A DNA stretch of 64,000 nt, taken from assembly GCF_019602855.1 (NCBI RefSeq), contig NZ_CP080766.1:2046001-2110000 (forward strand), written 5' to 3'. The position numbers were made by a program, and so were the translations under genes. The notes under the pieces were generated by a model that ran no database searches, had not been told where the DNA came from, and saw only the letters and a program-made list of their open reading frames with translations. Of the stretch, positions 8,628 through 17,342 are shown piece by piece. The stretch comes from Cupriavidus pinatubonensis (GTDB taxonomy: Bacteria; Pseudomonadota; Gammaproteobacteria; Burkholderiales; Burkholderiaceae). Positions within the stretch are counted from its first letter, which is position 1. Every line of letters begins with the position of its first letter.

Positions 8628-11180
8628 TCAGCCCGGCGTGCCGGAAGTGGCCGGCACTGTCGCCGGGGCGGAGGAGGGCTGAGCCGGCAAGGCGGCCGGC
8701 GATACCGGACCCGTGGTGGCGGCCGTGTCTGACGATGACGACGCTGGTGACGATGGCGCAGGAGTTGGAACGGGAGTGGGCGCCGGTTCCGGCCCCGCGA
8801 CCACGACTTCGCCGCGATCGAGCGCCATGCCCGAAGCGTCGGACGCTTCCGCGGCATTGGCCAACGGTGCCGGTGGTTGCGGCGTGACGTCGGCTTCCGG
8901 GGACGGCAATGCCGGGCGGCGCGGCGCGGGTCGCGTGGCCGGCGCGTCTGGCGTGGCCGTCCCGCCGAAGAGGCGCTTGAACCACCCGCGCACCTGGGTG
9001 GCCAGCGCGCTGAAGACGCCCGATTCCTCTTGCTCGGCAAAGCGCGCCCGGCCATCGATGATGCGGCCGCGCAACGAACGCTGGTAGAAATCGCCGACGA
9101 CCGGCAGCGCGCTGTGGGCGCCTTGCCCCCAGTAGTCGCTGCGCAGCGTGACCCGGCTGTCGTTGAAGCCGACCCATGCGCCGGCCACCAGCTCGGGTTG
9201 CATCAGGATGAACCAGCCATCGGCATTGTCCTGCGTGGTGCCGGTCTTGCCTGCCACATCGGCGCGGATGCCGAAGCGCGAGCGGATGGCCGCGCCGGTG
9301 CCGCGGTCGATCACGTCGCGCATCACGTCGAGCAGCGTCTGCGTGGTGGCGGCGGGCAGGGCGCGCTCGGCGCGCGCCGGCTGGAATTCCTGCAAGACCT
9401 TGCCGTCGCGGTCTTCGATGCGCGTCACCATGGTCGGCGCGATGTATTCGCCAGCGTTGGCGATGGTGGCATAGGACGCCACCATTTCCTTGAGCGTCAC
9501 CGGGCTTGTGCCCAGTGCCAGCGAAGGGACCGTGTCCAGCTTGCTGTCGCGCACGCCCATGGCGCGCGCGAGCTTGGCCACGCGCGCGGGACCGACTTCC
9601 TGCATCAACTGCGCAGTGATGGTGTTGCGCGAATAAACCAGGCCGTCGCGCAGCGACATGGCGCGGCCGCTCGGGCGGCCTTCGTCGGTCGGTCGCCACA
9701 CTTCACCGCCGGCGAGCTGGATCTCGACGGGCTGGTCCACCAGCGTATCGTCAGGCGTCTTGCCTTGCTCAAATGCGGCGCCGTAGACAAAGGGCTTGAA
9801 CGTGGAGCCCGGCTGGCGGCGCGCGCTCTGCACGTGGTCGAAGGCGTCCTGGGTGTAGTCGCGGCTGCCGACCCACGCGCGGATCTGGCCCGTGCGCGGA
9901 TCGATGGCGATAAAGCCGGCCTGGATGCGCGTCTTCTGCTGGCGCAGCGCCTGCATGAACGCCGTATCGGCCAGCAGGTGCTTAAGGGCCTCCTCGGCCG
10001 GCGTGCCGGCGGCCACGGCGTTGCGGTACTCGGGCGTTTCGCGCACGAAGGCCTGGACCAGGTCCTTGCTCGCGGCCCAGCCCGCGCGCGGCGCCCATGC
10101 GGCATTGGCGATTGACTGCAACCGGTTGCCCTGCGCCGTGACGGCCTGGGTGGCGAACGCCTGCAGGCGCGAATCGATGGTGGTGTGCACGACCAGCCCA
10201 TCGGCGTAGATGTCATAGCCGTTGCGGTCGGCCCAGCCGATCAGCCACTTGCGCAGTTGCTGGGCAAAGTGCGGCGCCGGGCCGGGCGGCTCGGTCTGGC
10301 GTTCGAAATCGATGCGCAGCGGCCGCTTGCTGAGCTGGTCGAGGCGGCCCGCGTCGAGCTTGCCGCGCTTGACCATCTGCGCCAGCACGGTATTGCGGCG
10401 GTCCAGCGCGCGCTCGGGGTTCAGCACCGGGTTGTAGTAGCTGTTGCCCTTGAGCATGCCGATCAGCGTGGCGCTCTGCAGTACGTCGAGCGAGCGGGCC
10501 GACTTGTCGAAGTACGTACGCGCGGCCATCTCGATGCCGTAGGCGTTGTACAGGAATGGCACCGTGTTCAAGTAGGTCTCGAGGATCTGCTCCTTGGTGT
10601 AGAGCGCCTCGATCTTGAACGCGGTGATCGCTTCCTTGAGCTTGCGCGTCATGGTCGGCGCGCGGCCGATCTCATCGGGATACAGATTGCGCGCAAGCTG
10701 CTGCGTGATGGTCGAGCCGCCCTGGCGGTCGCCGGAGAACGTGTGCAGCGCCGCCGAGGCGGTGCGCCGCCAGTCCAGCCCATGGTGCTGGTAGAAGCGG
10801 TGGTCTTCGGTAGCGATCAGCGCATCGACCACACTGGGCGAGATCTCCGACAGCTTGACCCAATCGCGGTTGGCCCACTTGAAGACCGCCAGTTCCTTCC
10901 CGTCGGACGACAGCACCTGCGCGGGGCGTTCGAACCGGGCCTTGCGGATATCGCTGATGCCGGGCGTGAACGGGATCAGCACCAGCACATAGAGCAGGAA
11001 TGCGGCGGGAACGGCAGCCACGGCCAGCCAGACCTGCCGGCGCGTCGGGCGCCGCAGGGACGACAGCGACTGGAGCGATGCCTGGGACCGGAGGGACGTG
11101 AGGCGCTGCACCGGTTGCAGATGTCCCCAGGCCCGGGCAAGCGGAGGGACGAGCAGGGACTTGATCTTGTCCAGCCTCAT
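8628..11180 (-). CDS. mrcA: Penicillin-binding protein 1A (bifunctional peptidoglycan synthase)
   Basis: 850 residues. A short cytoplasmic region and one membrane helix (VWLAVAAVPAAFLLYVLVLI) are followed by a GT51 glycosyltransferase domain with catalytic Glu125 in ATEDHRFYQHHGLD and GGSTITQQLARNLY. The transpeptidase domain has all three motifs: STFK (Ser459), SRN (Ser517) and KTGT (Lys645). It polymerises and cross-links peptidoglycan from the outer face of the inner membrane. The last ~120 residues are a disordered Pro/Ala/Ser-rich tail, longer than usual. A run of eight G lies just beyond the stop codon. Start chosen at the ATG at 11180. Confidence 0.93.
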   Translation of the reverse strand: MRLDKIKSLLVPPLARAWGHLQPVQRLTSLRSQASLQSLSSLRRPTRRQVWLAVAAVPAAFLLYVLVLIPFTPGISDIRKARFERPAQVLSSDGKELAVFKWANRDWVKLSEISPSVVDALIATEDHRFYQHHGLDWRRTASAALHTFSGDRQGGSTITQQLARNLYPDEIGRAPTMTRKLKEAITAFKIEALYTKEQILETYLNTVPFLYNAYGIEMAARTYFDKSARSLDVLQSATLIGMLKGNSYYNPVLNPERALDRRNTVLAQMVKRGKLDAGRLDQLSKRPLRIDFERQTEPPGPAPHFAQQLRKWLIGWADRNGYDIYADGLVVHTTIDSRLQAFATQAVTAQGNRLQSIANAAWAPRAGWAASKDLVQAFVRETPEYRNAVAAGTPAEEALKHLLADTAFMQALRQQKTRIQAGFIAIDPRTGQIRAWVGSRDYTQDAFDHVQSARRQPGSTFKPFVYGAAFEQGKTPDDTLVDQPVEIQLAGGEVWRPTDEGRPSGRAMSLRDGLVYSRNTITAQLMQEVGPARVAKLARAMGVRDSKLDTVPSLALGTSPVTLKEMVASYATIANAGEYIAPTMVTRIEDRDGKVLQEFQPARAERALPAATTQTLLDVMRDVIDRGTGAAIRSRFGIRADVAGKTGTTQDNADGWFILMQPELVAGAWVGFNDSRVTLRSDYWGQGAHSALPVVGDFYQRSLRGRIIDGRARFAEQEESGVFSALATQVRGWFKRLFGGTATPDAPATRPAPRRPALPSPEADVTPQPPAPLANAAEASDASGMALDRGEVVVAGPEPAPTPVPTPAPSSPASSSSDTAATTGPVSPAALPAQPSSAPATVPATSGTPG

Positions 11181-11406
11181 GACGCAACCACGATCATCAC
11201 AAGGCGGGGGCAAAGGACTGCGCGGGGCACTGGGAATACCGGTCTTCGAAAAGACTGAATCCTACCAAAATGAACCCGTTCGCATCGAGAAGACTGCTGC
11301 CTTGGTGCCTAATCATTCACTTTGAGTTCCGAATGTGATCGCAATGAGCGTGTCTCGCACAAGGCCCGGTCCCGACCGATGACACGGCAACAACATCTCG
11401 TGATCC

Positions 11407-11892
11407 TCAGCGCAGATTGCGCGCACATTGCGTCAGCCATTGACGAAGCAAATCCACGTGCTGCGGATCGATGCCCTCCAGCATTTCCGCTTCCAGCTTC
11501 TTCACGGTCTCGTCGCAACGCGCCAGCAGCGCCCGTGCATTCTCCGTCAGGCTCAGTTTGACGACGCGTCCGTGCGTCGGATCTGCCTCACGCACGATCC
11601 AGCCCTTGGTTTCCATCATCTTCACAATCTCGTTGGCCGATTGCGGTGACATGAACGATCGTTCGGCCAGTTGCGCATTGGACAGGCTACCTCTCGCCTG
11701 CAAAACGGACATGGCCGTGAAGAATGGCAGCGTAATGCCATGCGGCGCGAGCGCCTCGGTCAGCCGCCGCTTGACGATGCGATCGGTGCGGCCAATGAGA
11801 TAGGGGATGCGGATCGGCATGGGATTCGCCGCTTCATGCCCGGCGGCTTGATCGACGTCCTTCGTTGCCCTTTTCGTTCCTGACGTTGCCAT
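11407..11892 (-). CDS. MarR-family repressor, probable hydroxycinnamate regulator
   Basis: 161 residues with a winged helix-turn-helix: SLSNAQLAERSFMSPQSANEIVKMMETKGWI and the wing READPTHGRVVKLSLTENA. It is transcribed divergently from the feruloyl esterase gene. A promoter with a TCAGG-N3-CCTGA inverted repeat lies between them, and a near-copy precedes the hydratase-lyase gene. MarR proteins of the HcaR/CouR/FerC type repress such genes and release on binding the hydroxycinnamoyl-CoA thioester. That effector is inferred from the family and context, not seen in the sequence. Confidence 0.88.
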   Translation of the reverse strand: MATSGTKRATKDVDQAAGHEAANPMPIRIPYLIGRTDRIVKRRLTEALAPHGITLPFFTAMSVLQARGSLSNAQLAERSFMSPQSANEIVKMMETKGWIVREADPTHGRVVKLSLTENARALLARCDETVKKLEAEMLEGIDPQHVDLLRQWLTQCARNLR

Positions 11893-11964
11893 GGTGGTAT
11901 GCGGTGCTTCCTGTGTCGCGTCTTGAGAGTCGTTAGGGGTTTACTCGCAACGATGATAATCTAC

Positions 11965-11994
11965 TTGATATGTCAGGAAGCCTGATACTATATT
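11965..11994 (+). promoter_or_regulatory. MarR-type operator within the esterase promoter (site A)
   Basis: A sigma-70-like promoter TTGATA (11965-11970), 18-nt spacer, TATATT (11989-11994) points towards the esterase gene. The spacer holds the inverted repeat TCAGG-AAG-CCTGA (11973-11985). Across 37 bases this element matches 29 bases of site B at 16345-16374. An operator between -35 and -10 is the standard layout for repression. As it lies between divergent genes it could also autoregulate the MarR gene. Confidence 0.75.
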
Positions 11995-12125
11995 GATACC
12001 GCGTTGGCATGCCGACGAAGCGCCTGCGCAACCACGCGAAGCGGCACTTGACCTCCGCAGCAGCCGGGGGCGGCAGTGATTCCTGCCGCCACACCGGCCA
12101 CGATCTGACAATAAGGGAGACATCC

Positions 12126-13889
12126 ATGCAGCAAATCCTTGCCGGCGGCGCCTTGGCGGCCGCCGCGATGGCGCTCGTCTCGTTGACGGGATGCGGTAGT
12201 GGGGACGAATCCGGCGACACCACAGCCCGGGCGTCCTCACCGGCTTCCTCCACCGGGTTGCCTTCACTCTCGCCAGCGACCGGCACTACGATGAGCGCCG
12301 CGTGCGAAAGCCTTGCAGGCCGCCTGGCGTTTCAGAACACATCGGTGACGGCGGTCAGTACGGTAGCGGCCGGCGCGGTCAAGATCGGCGGCAGGGACGT
12401 CGCCGAGCATTGCCTGATCACAGGCAAAATGAATTCGCGCGTGAGTCCGGTGGACGGCAACACCTATGCCATCGGCTTCGAGATGCGCATCCCGAAATCC
12501 TGGAACGGCCGGCTGTTCTACCAGGCCAACGGCGGACTGGACGGAAGCGTTGCCACTGCGCTCGGCACTTTCGGTGGCGGCCCGGTGACCGGGGCGCTTG
12601 CCATGGGCTTTGCTGTCATCAGCTCGGACGCCGGTCACAGCGGCAGCCAGAATCCGCTGTTCGGCCTGGATCCGCAGGCGCGCATCGACTATGGCTACAA
12701 CGCGGCGGCGACGCTGACGCCGATGGCCAAGGCGCTGATCGGGCAGGCCTACGGCAAGGGTCCCGATCGCAGCTACTTCGGCGGCTGCTCCAACGGCGGA
12801 CGCCACGCGATGGTGGCGGCTGCGCGGCTGGCGGCCCAGTACGACGGCATCCTCGCTGGCGACCCCGGTTTCCACTTGCCAAAGGCGGCCGTGGCACAAG
12901 TGTATGGCGCGCAGCAGCTCGCCACGGTTTCCAGCCTGGGCACCGATGGCCTGCCGGATATTTCGACGGCGCTGACGCTGGCGGAGGCATCGTTGATCGC
13001 AACTCGCGTGCTCGCAAAGTGCGACGCGCTGGATGGCGCCACGGATGGCATGGTCCACGACCTGAAGGCGTGCCAGGCGCAGTTCAGCCTCGCCAACGAT
13101 GTGCGCAGCTGCTCCGGCGCGCGCGATGGCACTTGCCTCACGGACGCGCAGAAGACAGCCCTTGGCAATATTTTCGCGGGGGCACGCAACGGTGCCGGGC
13201 AATCGCTCTATGCCAGCTTCCCGTTCGACGCGGGAATCAGCGGGACCAACTGGGCGCAATGGAAGCAGACGATGTCGGTCACGCGCGATCCGGGGGCGCT
13301 GGCCTTCGTCTTCACGGTGCCCCCCGCACCGGCATCCACCAATAGTGCCTTGAAGGCCTATGCGTTCAACTTCAGCATGGACGTCGATGCGCCGAAGATC
13401 TTTGCGACCAACGGCGTCTATGCGGAATCGCCCTGGTCGTTCATGACGCCACCCGACGAGACCAATTTGTCGGTGCTGAAGAACCGTGGCGCCAAGCTGA
13501 TTGTGTATCACGGCACCAGCGATCCGGTGTTCTCCTCCAACGACACCACTGACTGGTACGAGCGCCTCGCGGCAGCGAACGGAGGCGATGCCAGCAACTT
13601 CGCGCGGTTCTTCCCGGTCGCGGGAATGAACCACTGCTCGGGCGGCCCGACCGCGGACCAGTTCGACATGATCACCCCGCTCGTGGCATGGGTTGAGCAG
13701 GGCAAGGCGCCCGACAGTGTCGTGGCCACGGCGCGCGGCGCGGTCAACGCGGTGCCGAATGCCGAAGTACCGGCCGCCTGGAACACTGGAAGCGCTGACC
13801 GTACGCGGCCGCTGTGCGCGTATCCGAAGACGGCGCGCTACGCCGGCTCCGGCGACATCAACGATGCGGCCAACTTCCGCTGCCTCTGA
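12126..13889 (+). CDS. Tannase/feruloyl esterase family lipoprotein
   Basis: A 587-residue serine hydrolase with a lipoprotein signal (SLTGC, Cys23), so probably anchored in the outer envelope. The start is supported by AAGGGAG upstream. The tannase/FaeB CS-D-HC signature is complete: Cys221-Ser222 in GGCSNGG, Asp466 in HGTSDP and His503-Cys504 in GMNHCSGG. The paired cysteines disulfide-link Ser and His neighbourhoods in this family. The enzyme should release ferulate or related acids from plant-wall or chlorogenate-type esters. It leads an apparent operon with an aromatic-acid transporter and a porin, followed by the CoA-dependent ferulate pathway. Confidence 0.9.
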   Translation: MQQILAGGALAAAAMALVSLTGCGSGDESGDTTARASSPASSTGLPSLSPATGTTMSAACESLAGRLAFQNTSVTAVSTVAAGAVKIGGRDVAEHCLITGKMNSRVSPVDGNTYAIGFEMRIPKSWNGRLFYQANGGLDGSVATALGTFGGGPVTGALAMGFAVISSDAGHSGSQNPLFGLDPQARIDYGYNAAATLTPMAKALIGQAYGKGPDRSYFGGCSNGGRHAMVAAARLAAQYDGILAGDPGFHLPKAAVAQVYGAQQLATVSSLGTDGLPDISTALTLAEASLIATRVLAKCDALDGATDGMVHDLKACQAQFSLANDVRSCSGARDGTCLTDAQKTALGNIFAGARNGAGQSLYASFPFDAGISGTNWAQWKQTMSVTRDPGALAFVFTVPPAPASTNSALKAYAFNFSMDVDAPKIFATNGVYAESPWSFMTPPDETNLSVLKNRGAKLIVYHGTSDPVFSSNDTTDWYERLAAANGGDASNFARFFPVAGMNHCSGGPTADQFDMITPLVAWVEQGKAPDSVVATARGAVNAVPNAEVPAAWNTGSADRTRPLCAYPKTARYAGSGDINDAANFRCL

Positions 13890-13914
13890 CTTCCGCACCA
13901 AGCAAGGAACCACC

Positions 13915-15129
13915 ATGCAAACTTCAACCGTAGTACGCGCCGAGGCAACCTCGGGCGCGGCGCTGACGCTCGGTCTCTGCTTTGTCGTCGCGCTGCTGGA
14001 AGGGCTCGATTTGCAGTCGATCGGTGTCGCCGCGCCCCGCATGGCGCGGGAGTTCGGCCTGTCGGTCAGCGAGATGGGACTGGCGTTCAGCGCCGGGACG
14101 TTCGGCCTGCTGCCCGGCGCCATGCTGGGCGGACGGCTGGCCGACCGCATCGGACGCAAGCGTGTGCTGATCGTAGCCACCGCGCTGTTCGGCATCTTTT
14201 CCATCGCGACGGCGCACACCGTCGACTTCTGGAGCCTGCTGGCCATCCGTGTCGCCACCGGCATGGGTCTGGGCGGCGCCATGCCGAACCTGATTGCGAT
14301 CTGCTCGGAATCGGTGCCGGCCAGGCTGCGCAATACCGCCGTCAGCATCATGTACTGCGGCATCCCGTTCGGCGGCGCCGTGGCGGCGGTGATTGGCATT
14401 CTCTCTGCCGGAGACACCGGATGGCGCCACATTTTCTATGTCGGCGGCTTTGGGCCGCTGCTCGTCGTGCCGCTGCTGCTGATGCTGCAGGACTCGCGTC
14501 GTTTCGATCCGTCGCACGGTGAGTCGGTGAAGCCGCCGCCGGTGGCGTGGGCGCTCTTCGGGGAGCGCCGCGCGATGGCCACCGCATGCATCTGGATCAG
14601 CTACTTCTTCACCCTGATCGTGCTGTATTTCCTGCTGAACTGGCTGCCGTCGCTGATGGTGGCGAACGGCCTGAGCCGGCCACAGGCGGGTGTAGTGCAG
14701 ATCGTGTTCAACATCGGCGGTGGCGTCGGTGCGCTAGGCATCGGGATGCTGATGGATAAGGGTCGCCCGCGTGCGGTGGTGTCGGGCATGTATGCGGGGA
14801 TTATCGTCGCGCTCGCCACGCTGGCGGCCGCTTCGGGCATGACCTGGATGGCACTCGGCGCCTTCCTGGCAGGCCTGTTCGTCATTGGTGCGCAGTCGGT
14901 GCTCTATGCGCTGGCAGCCGCGTATTACCCGATGGCGGTGCGCGGCACCGGCGTGGGCACCGCAGTCGCGGTGGGGCGGCTCGGGTCCATCGCGGGACCC
15001 ATGCTGGCGGGGCAACTGCTGGCCATGGGCAAGAACGCGAGCACGATCATCGGCGCAAGTATTCCGATCACCATCATCTCGGCCGTTGCCGCATTGCTGC
15101 TGTTGCAGCGGCCCGCGGCTAAAGACTGA
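13915..15129 (+). CDS. MFS aromatic acid transporter (AAHS type), probable ferulate uptake
   Basis: 404 residues, twelve predicted membrane helices. The N-terminus LEGLDLQSIGVAAPRMAREF carries the helix-1 acidic motif of aromatic acid:H+ symporters, and GGRLADRIGRKRVL is the loop 2-3 MFS signature. It begins 25 nt after the esterase stop and precedes a porin gene. The position suggests proton-coupled uptake of the hydroxycinnamic acids freed by the esterase. The family is firm; the substrate is inferred from the neighbours. Confidence 0.88.
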   Translation: MQTSTVVRAEATSGAALTLGLCFVVALLEGLDLQSIGVAAPRMAREFGLSVSEMGLAFSAGTFGLLPGAMLGGRLADRIGRKRVLIVATALFGIFSIATAHTVDFWSLLAIRVATGMGLGGAMPNLIAICSESVPARLRNTAVSIMYCGIPFGGAVAAVIGILSAGDTGWRHIFYVGGFGPLLVVPLLLMLQDSRRFDPSHGESVKPPPVAWALFGERRAMATACIWISYFFTLIVLYFLLNWLPSLMVANGLSRPQAGVVQIVFNIGGGVGALGIGMLMDKGRPRAVVSGMYAGIIVALATLAAASGMTWMALGAFLAGLFVIGAQSVLYALAAAYYPMAVRGTGVGTAVAVGRLGSIAGPMLAGQLLAMGKNASTIIGASIPITIISAVAALLLLQRPAAKD

Positions 15130-15175
15130 CCAGGGCAACAAGAGATCACAAGAGAAGGAAGGAGAAAGCGAGACA

Positions 15176-16282
15176 ATGAAACGCAAGAGCATTCACCGTG
15201 CCGGCCAGGGGTTCCTGGCGCTGGCGGCGTTGCCTGCGGTCGCCACCGCGCAATCCGTGACGCTTTATGGCGTCGTGGACACCGGCGTCGAGTACGTGGG
15301 TTCGATCGGCGCCAAGAAGGACAGCGTGGTACGCGTACCGAACGTCACGGGTACCGTGCCGTCGCGCTGGGGCCTGCGTGGCACGGAGGACCTCGGTGGC
15401 GGCCTGAAGAGCGTGTTCGTGCTGGAATCGGGGTTTGCTCCGGACTCCGGCACGTCGGGCCAGGGTGGCCGGCTGTTCGGCCGCCAGGCACTCGTTGGCT
15501 TGTCCGGCAACTGGGGACAGGTCGCGCTGGGACGCCAGTACACGATGCTGTTCTGGGCGATGCTGGACGCGGATATCCTCGGGCCGCAGGTCTACGGCAC
15601 CGGTTCGCTGGACAGCTACATTCCCAACGCGCGGGCCGACAACGCAGTTTCGTACAAGGGCACCTTCGGCGGCCTGACTCTGGGCGCGACCTACAGCTTC
15701 GGACGCGACACCGTCAACGCGGGCCCCAGCCCGGTCGGTACGAACTGCGCGGGCGAGAATCCGGCTGACAAGTCCGCTTGCCGCGAATGGTCCGCGCTGA
15801 TCCAGTATGCGACCGCAAACTGGGGCGTGTCGGCGGCATACGACTCGTTGCGCGGCGGGCCGGGCGCGTTTGCCGGCCTGACCAGCAGCGGACTGAAGGA
15901 TGACCGGCTCTCCGTCAGCGGCTACGCCTTGTTTGATCGCACGAAGATCGGTGTCGGGGTGCTCAGTCGCAACAATGAAGGAAGTCCGACCGCGCGCAGC
16001 GAACTGTATTACGCCGGCGCAGCGTATGACGTGACGCCTGCCTTCACGATCGCGGGCCAGGTCAACTACCTGAGGTATCGCCACAGCGACAACAAGGCGC
16101 TGCTCTACGCGCTGCGCGGGACGTACGCGCTGTCGAAACGGACGTCGGTCTACGGCACGGCCGGCTACATCAACAACGACGGTCAGCTCGCGCTGTCCGT
16201 GAGCAGCGGTGCCGCGGGCGGCAATCCCACGCCGGGCGGCTCCCAATTCGGCTTCATGGCGGGTGTGAAGCACGTCTTCTAG
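15176..16282 (+). CDS. Burkholderia-type general porin
   Basis: 368 residues, full length for the family. The signal peptide ends VATAQ. The mature protein starts SVTLYGVVDTGVEY and contains RWGLRGTEDLGGGLKSVF, GRLFGRQALVGLS and ALGRQYTM. It closes with the C-terminal strand MAGVKHVF (terminal Phe needed for Bam-dependent assembly). An AGGAAGGAG tract upstream of 15176 is a strong ribosome site. It follows the MFS transporter by 46 nt and probably gives outer-membrane passage to the aromatic acids; specificity cannot be read from sequence. Confidence 0.9.
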   Translation: MKRKSIHRAGQGFLALAALPAVATAQSVTLYGVVDTGVEYVGSIGAKKDSVVRVPNVTGTVPSRWGLRGTEDLGGGLKSVFVLESGFAPDSGTSGQGGRLFGRQALVGLSGNWGQVALGRQYTMLFWAMLDADILGPQVYGTGSLDSYIPNARADNAVSYKGTFGGLTLGATYSFGRDTVNAGPSPVGTNCAGENPADKSACREWSALIQYATANWGVSAAYDSLRGGPGAFAGLTSSGLKDDRLSVSGYALFDRTKIGVGVLSRNNEGSPTARSELYYAGAAYDVTPAFTIAGQVNYLRYRHSDNKALLYALRGTYALSKRTSVYGTAGYINNDGQLALSVSSGAAGGNPTPGGSQFGFMAGVKHVF

Positions 16283-16344
16283 ACGCGCCGTCACGTCATG
16301 GCATATCCCAGGTAAGGGTTTTCACGAGGTCGGTCGGATTTCGC

Positions 16345-16374
16345 TTGCAATATCAGGTAACCTGATATTAAATT
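16345..16374 (+). promoter_or_regulatory. MarR-type operator within the ech promoter (site B)
   Basis: A perfect 21-bp palindrome (16349-16369; arms AATATCAGGT and ACCTGATATT around one A) sits between TTGCAA (16345-16350) and TAAATT (16369-16374), spacing 18. The core TCAGG-N3-CCTGA is the same as at site A. Promoter, operator and flanks align base for base with site A over 37 positions with 8 differences. The start of ech lies ~43 nt downstream. The element separates the uptake genes from the CoA-pathway genes, giving the cluster two co-controlled transcripts. Confidence 0.8.
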
Positions 16375-16416
16375 GATTCCACGACGAACCGCCGACCCGT
16401 CATCAAGGAGACGAAC

Positions 16417-17250
16417 ATGGCCAATTACGAAGGACGCTGGAAGACCGTAAAGGTCAGCGTGGAAGAGGGCATTGCATGGGTAATGTTTAACCGCCCCGAA
16501 AAGCGCAACGCGATGAGCCCGACCCTGAACAGCGAGATGATCCAGGTACTCGAAGCGCTCGAACTCGACGCCGATGCCAGGGTGGTGGTGCTGACGGGCG
16601 CCGGCGACGCATGGACCGCCGGCATGGATCTCAAGGAGTATTTCCGCGAAGTCGACGCCGGCCCCGAGATCCTGCAGGAGAAGATCCGCCGCGACGCCTG
16701 CCAGTGGCAATGGAAGCTGTTGCGCATGTATGCGAAGCCGACCATCGCGATGGTCAACGGTTGGTGCTTCGGCGGCGGCTTTTCGCCTCTGGTCGCATGC
16801 GACCTCGCGATTGCCGCCGATGAGGCCGTGTTCGGCCTGTCGGAAATCAACTGGGGCATCCCGCCGGGCAACCTGGTCAGCAAGGCGATGGCCGATACGG
16901 TCGGACATCGCCAGGCGCTGCACTACATCATGACCGGCGACACCTTCACGGGCCAGCAGGCGGCCGCGATGGGCCTGGTCAACAAGAGCGTGCCGCGCTC
17001 GCAATTGCGTGAGCACGTGCTGGAACTGGCCGGCAAGCTGCTGGAGAAGAACCCCGTCGTGCTGCGCGCCGCCAAGCACGGCTTCAAGCGCAGCCGCGAA
17101 CTGACCTGGGAGCAGAACGAGGACTACCTGTACGCCAAGCTCGACCAGGCGCAACTGCGCGACCCCGAGCACGGACGCGAACAGGGCCTCAAGCAGTTCC
17201 TCGACGACAAGTCGATCAAGCCGGGCCTGCAAGCCTACAAGCGCGCCTGA
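16417..17250 (+). CDS. ech: p-Hydroxycinnamoyl-CoA hydratase/lyase (feruloyl-CoA to vanillin)
   Basis: A 277-residue crotonase-fold enzyme that hydrates feruloyl-CoA and cleaves the adduct to vanillin and acetyl-CoA. The residues known for Pseudomonas HCHL occur at identical positions: Tyr75 (LKEYF), Ser123 (GGGFSPL), Glu143 (GLSEINWGIPPG) and Tyr239 (DYLYAKLD). The oxyanion segment AGMDLKEY is intact. This distinguishes it from ordinary enoyl-CoA hydratases. It is preceded by operator site B and an AAGGAGA ribosome site, and followed by vanillin dehydrogenase. Confidence 0.96.
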   Translation: MANYEGRWKTVKVSVEEGIAWVMFNRPEKRNAMSPTLNSEMIQVLEALELDADARVVVLTGAGDAWTAGMDLKEYFREVDAGPEILQEKIRRDACQWQWKLLRMYAKPTIAMVNGWCFGGGFSPLVACDLAIAADEAVFGLSEINWGIPPGNLVSKAMADTVGHRQALHYIMTGDTFTGQQAAAMGLVNKSVPRSQLREHVLELAGKLLEKNPVVLRAAKHGFKRSRELTWEQNEDYLYAKLDQAQLRDPEHGREQGLKQFLDDKSIKPGLQAYKRA

Positions 17251-17342
17251 GGCCGCGGGGCGCCGTAGAGCGCCCCTTGACAAGCCCCCCCGACAGGAAG
17301 CGGGCTTCGCAGCGTGCGGGGCCCGCCTGGAGACATGACTTC

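Noticed and set aside
12264..14432. 722-codon minus-strand open frame opposite the feruloyl esterase and MFS genes
   Set aside because: It spans two genes with intact signatures on the plus strand and encodes no recognisable motif.
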